Of a stretch of 64,000 bases of DNA, positions 61,216 through 64,000 are shown piece by piece. Positions within the stretch are counted from its first letter, which is position 1. The number at the start of each line of letters is the position of its first letter. The notes under the pieces are model-generated. The model was not told the DNA's origin, made no database searches, and saw only the letters and a program-made list of their open reading frames with translations. The stretch spans positions 1,585,108-1,649,107 of the forward strand of contig CATOSD010000001.1 in NCBI GenBank assembly GCA_951812395.1. The letters run 5' to 3'. The stretch is from an uncultured Dehalococcoidia bacterium (lineage in GTDB: Bacteria; Chloroflexota; Dehalococcoidia; Lucifugimonadales; CATOSD01). Position numbers and translations under genes: made by a program.

Positions 61216-62568
61216 ATGCTATACGAGGCCGAAAGCGGCGATATCACCATGGCGATTACCGGAGAGTCGCTGATTACGCGGGGGATGTCCATCTTCCGGG
61301 AACCGCGATTTCTCACGATGCGCGAAAACCTTCACGACGCGGACGTTCGGTTCACGAACGCCGAAATGCTGTTCCACAACTACGAGGACCCGCCCACGCA
61401 CCGGCCGGGCGGCACCTACATGCGGTGCGACCCCAAGCACATCGAGGACCTGAAGTGGCTCGGCATCAACATGGTGGGCTGCGCGAACAACCACTCCTAC
61501 GACTTCGGCGAGAACGGCATCCTGACCAACATTAAGCACCTGGACGAGTTCGACATGCCTCACGCCGGCACCGGCAGGCACCTGGCCGAGGCGACCGCCC
61601 CCATGTACATGGACACGCCCAAGGGCCGCGTGGCGCTCATTTCGGCGACCACGACCACGCCGCCGGGGGGGCGCGCAGGCGAGGCGAGCCGCGACGTGAT
61701 GGGACGCCCCGGCGCTAACGTCATCCGCTGGTCCAGCGAGTTCACCGTCGACCGCCCCGCGTTCGACGCGCTCCAGCGCATCTCCGACCAGATGGGCTGG
61801 CCGCAGCGAGTGGCTGGCATGCGCAACTCCGGCTACGCCGACAACATCTCGGACTCCGACACCGAGGTCCACATGCTCACGCAGCCGATGTACGGCGAGG
61901 ACCCAACGGCCAAGTTCGTGCTCGGCGAGACGTTCGAGAAGCGCACCTTCATCAACAAAGCCGACCTGGACCGCAACCTCGCCCGCGTGAGCGACGCCGC
62001 GCGGATGGCGGACTGGGTGATGTTCACGGTGCACAACCACGAGGGCGGCAAGACCGAGGACGAGCCTTCCGACCACGTGCGTGAACTGGCCCACGCCGTC
62101 ATCGACGCCGGCGCCGACGTCTTCATCGGTCACGGCCCGCACCAGGACCGGGGCATAGAGATCTACAAGGGCAAGCCCATCTTCTACAGCCTGGGCGACT
62201 TCATCCTGCAAAACGACACCGTGCTGCTGATGCCCCACGACAACATGGCGCGCCAGGGCCTGGACTGGGACGCCACCCCCGCCGACTTCTACGACGCCCG
62301 CTCCGGCAACGAGACGCGGGGCCAGACCGTGCAGCCCATCCGCTGGCAGAGCGCCATCGGCATGACCAGCTTCCGCGACGGCGAGCTGAGCGAGCTGAAG
62401 CTGCTCCCGATAGACCTGGGCCACGGTCGCAACCGCGCACAGCGCGGCCGCCCGGTGCTCGCGGACGGCGAGGTAGCCGAGGAGATCATCGACCGCTTCG
62501 ACCGCCTGTCCGGCGAGTTCGGCACCACCTTCAAGGTCGAGGGCAACACCGCGACGGTAACAATCTAA
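61216..62568 (+). CDS. CapA family protein (poly-gamma-glutamate capsule-type metallophosphatase fold)
   Basis: A 450-aa CapA-like protein: DITMAITGESLITRGMS, FTNAEMLFHN, GINMVGCANNHSYDFGENGI, FTVHNHEGG, DVFIGHGPHQDRGIEIYKGK and FYSLGDFILQN hold the calcineurin-like metal residues. It has no signal peptide or membrane span, unlike capsule-making CapA, so it may be a soluble metallo-enzyme; such paralogues are common in SAR202-type genomes. GGGAGG precedes the ATG. Followed by a strong terminator. Confidence 0.92.
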   Translation: MLYEAESGDITMAITGESLITRGMSIFREPRFLTMRENLHDADVRFTNAEMLFHNYEDPPTHRPGGTYMRCDPKHIEDLKWLGINMVGCANNHSYDFGENGILTNIKHLDEFDMPHAGTGRHLAEATAPMYMDTPKGRVALISATTTTPPGGRAGEASRDVMGRPGANVIRWSSEFTVDRPAFDALQRISDQMGWPQRVAGMRNSGYADNISDSDTEVHMLTQPMYGEDPTAKFVLGETFEKRTFINKADLDRNLARVSDAARMADWVMFTVHNHEGGKTEDEPSDHVRELAHAVIDAGADVFIGHGPHQDRGIEIYKGKPIFYSLGDFILQNDTVLLMPHDNMARQGLDWDATPADFYDARSGNETRGQTVQPIRWQSAIGMTSFRDGELSELKLLPIDLGHGRNRAQRGRPVLADGEVAEEIIDRFDRLSGEFGTTFKVEGNTATVTI

Positions 62569-62577
62569 ACGAATGGG

Positions 62578-62610
62578 GCGGCCCCGCCGTGCTGGACGGG
62601 GCCGCTCTTT
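62578..62610 (+). terminator. Rho-independent terminator of the CapA-like gene
   Basis: Perfect 9-bp stem GCGGCCCCG/CGGGGCCGC (62578-62586 with 62597-62605) followed by TCTTT, 10 nt after the stop. Confidence 0.85.
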
Positions 62611-62634
62611 GACAACACCGCATCGGCAGCGTCC

Positions 62635-62922
62635 TTAAGCCGAGATTCGCAGCCGCATCCCCAGAGCGCGTGCAATGCGCATTACCGTCGAAAACGATGG
62701 ATTCCCGCTTTCGGACAAAGCCTTGTAAAGCCCCTTTCTGCTGATTCCGGCATCCAGCGCCAGGCGGCTCATGTTGTGGGCTCTGGCGATGTCGCTCAGG
62801 GCTGCGCGGATCAGGCTCCCATCGCCGGGGTCTTCCTCCGCAGCCGCTTCAAGATAGTAGCGGGCATCTGCATTACATCGCAGTTGGTCGACGGCGTCCC
62901 AACGTGTGAAAGATTCAGGCAT
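62635..62922 (-). CDS. HTH addiction-module antidote (HigA-like antitoxin)
   Basis: A 95-aa antitoxin of the TIGR02684 type: a helical N-terminus (ADARYYLEAAAEEDPGD), then ALSDIARAHNMSRLALDAGI, SRKGLYKALSESGNPSF and MRIARALGMRLRI, a Cro/CI-like HTH. GGAGGGAGAG precedes the ATG at 62922. It overlaps the toxin gene's 3' end by 8 nt, toxin first, the usual higBA order. Reading frame intact. Confidence 0.92.
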   Translation of the reverse strand: MPESFTRWDAVDQLRCNADARYYLEAAAEEDPGDGSLIRAALSDIARAHNMSRLALDAGISRKGLYKALSESGNPSFSTVMRIARALGMRLRISA

Positions 62923-63220
62923 GGCTCTCCCTCCAGTCAAGCGCGATTCGTCCGGCGCGCCTGATGTCCCGCTGTTGGCTGTCTTTGTCACCTCCGCAGA
63001 GCAGAACAACCACAGTCCTGCCCTCACGCAGGAAGTAGACCCGGTATCCCGGCCCGTAATGAATGCGAATCTCGGAAATGCTGTTTCCAACGGTTCGAGT
63101 ATCGCCGAAATTACTCAATGAGAGGTTTCTCAAGCGAGTGGTAATGCGAGCGACTGCACGTCTATCCCGTAAGTCTTCAATCCATCATTTGAATGTGGCG
63201 CTTTCTACGATCTGGTACAC
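62915..63220 (-). pseudogene. RelE/HigB-like toxin interrupted by an in-frame TGA
   Basis: From GTG 63220 the frame reads VYQIVESATFK, then TGA (63187-63185), then WIEDLRDRRAVARITTRL and, without frame change, SNFGDTRTVGNSISEIRIHY and GPGYRVYFLREGRTVVVLLC, the conserved HigB/TIGR02683 toxin core. The TGA stands where relatives usually have a basic or neutral residue before Trp, so CGA to TGA is a simple explanation. A TTG at 63133 could start a 72-aa product lacking the first helices. TTTACA-N17-CACAAT just upstream is a possible promoter with a leaderless GTG. Confidence 0.75.
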
Positions 63221-63337
63221 ACTCACATTGTGTACCGTGGTGCCCAAACTGTAAAGAGTCACCTAAAGCAAATATACTGATGACAGAGACGCGGGATGAC
63301 TGATCCCCACATACTATATTGAAGCCGGAGACGCTAG

Positions 63338-64000
63338 ATGGATATGCTCATAACAAACGCCACGCTAGTCACCTGCGACGCCGACGGCACGATCATCCGC
63401 GACGGTGCGCTCGCAGTCGTGGACGGCAGGCTCGCCGCCGTGGGCAAGACGGCGGACCTCGAGCGCGCGCACCCCGACCTGGAGCGCGTGGACGCGAGCG
63501 GCAAGGCGGCCCTGCCCGGGCTGATCAACTCCCACACCCACACTGTCCTGACCGTGATCCGCGGCACCGTGGAGGACATGGACGTCGACTCGGTCTACTC
63601 CTACATGACGCCCATCACCTTCGCCATGACCGACGACGAGCGCGGCGCCATGGCCGCGCTGGGCTGCCTCGAGTCGATTCGCTGCGGCGCGACGACGCTG
63701 GTGGACCCGCTGCGTTTCGTGGACGGCTACGCCCAGTACATGGTGGACTCCGGCCTTAGGCTGTTCCTCAGCGAAAGCTGCGCGGACGCGCTCACACTGG
63801 AGATACGCCACGGGCGCTACGAGTACTCCCGCGAGTGGGGCGAGGCGTTCCTGGCGCGCGCCGAAAGCCTGGTGGAGCGCTTCCACGGCGCGGACGGCGG
63901 GCGCGTGCAGTGCCAGATTGCCGCGCACGCCACGGAGAACTGCTCCCCCTGGATGCTCGACGAATTGCTGAAGCTGGCAAGCAAGCACCGCCTGAGCCGC
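63338..64000 (+). CDS. Amidohydrolase family protein (TrzN/AtzB/cytosine-deaminase-like), 3' end outside the window
   Basis: The first 221 codons of a metal-dependent hydrolase: an N-terminal strand-rich domain (LITNATLVTCDADGTII, ALAVVDGRLAAVG), then ALPGLINSHTHTVLTVI with the HxH metal motif at about residues 62-64, and later QCQIAAHATENCS with another metal-site His. GGAG lies 7 nt before the ATG at 63338. Likely a deaminase or dechlorinase acting on a nucleobase-like or other cyclic amide; the rest of the active site is beyond the window. Confidence 0.9.
   Translation, partial: MDMLITNATLVTCDADGTIIRDGALAVVDGRLAAVGKTADLERAHPDLERVDASGKAALPGLINSHTHTVLTVIRGTVEDMDVDSVYSYMTPITFAMTDDERGAMAALGCLESIRCGATTLVDPLRFVDGYAQYMVDSGLRLFLSESCADALTLEIRHGRYEYSREWGEAFLARAESLVERFHGADGGRVQCQIAAHATENCSPWMLDELLKLASKHRLSR

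Overview
This 64 kb window is GC-rich bacterial chromosome. It encodes about 48 genes on both strands, one tRNA, a TPP riboswitch, several recognisable promoters and terminators, and many short interspersed repeats. The best guess for the source is a Chloroflexota bacterium of the SAR202/Dehalococcoidia kind. That rests on gene content (F420-type luciferase-like oxidoreductase, CapA-like protein, TPP enzyme, amidohydrolase, DUF2851 protein, der-plsY-gpsA block), on frequent TTG/GTG starts, and on the intergenic repeats. No rRNA or other decisive marker is present, so this is an inference.

Layout. 1-9 kb: an unknown partial gene, an alpha/beta hydrolase, a riboswitch-controlled thiG-thiE-thiS operon, a mycothiol-isomerase-like protein with an unknown partner, formate-THF ligase and an LLM oxidoreductase. 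9-18 kb: enoyl-CoA hydratase, M19 dipeptidase, DUF2851 protein, TPR protein, TPP enzyme, cupin, a second hydrolase and a phosphodiesterase. 18-21 kb: a lower-GC two-gene restriction-modification-like cassette, an HTH protein and tRNA-Pro(GGG). 21-31 kb: MetE-like protein, acyl-CoA synthetase, proBA, a SelA-fold PLP enzyme, an IS5-type remnant, modA and an MFS transporter. 31-37 kb: a DEAD-box helicase behind an attenuator-like leader, a DUF2227-like membrane protein, and a very unusual J-domain/HtrA-like protease protein. 37-48 kb: a GSAM-like aminotransferase, gyrA, argF, der, plsY, a small membrane protein, gpsA, prmA and dnaJ, then about 1 kb without a gene. 48-59 kb: a membrane-anchored TolB-type propeller broken by a stop, a sulfite-oxidase-like molybdoenzyme, glpK, a permease fused to a VCBS/ASPIC propeller, glmU and a CorC-like protein. 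59-64 kb: transposase debris, modB, two toxin-antitoxin loci, a CapA-like protein and a partial amidohydrolase.

How the genes fit together. Most are housekeeping metabolism: thiamine, C1-folate, proline, arginine, glycerolipid (glpK, gpsA, plsY), cell-wall precursor (glmU) and protein folding. A molybdenum theme links modA, modB (30 kb apart) and the molybdopterin oxidoreductase.

The most notable signals are these. (1) A J-domain, transmembrane and HtrA-like protease polypeptide with three copies of a beta-rich domain is interrupted by a single TAG exactly where the other copies have Trp. (2) A YraQ/ArsP-type permease is fused to a VCBS/ASPIC propeller. (3) Two more genes carry one in-frame stop each (TAA in the propeller, TGA in a HigB-like toxin). 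(4) Leaders with strong terminators precede a DEAD-box helicase and glmU, and the helicase appears to use an ATT start. (5) A palindromic repeat family of about 40 bp occurs at gene ends.
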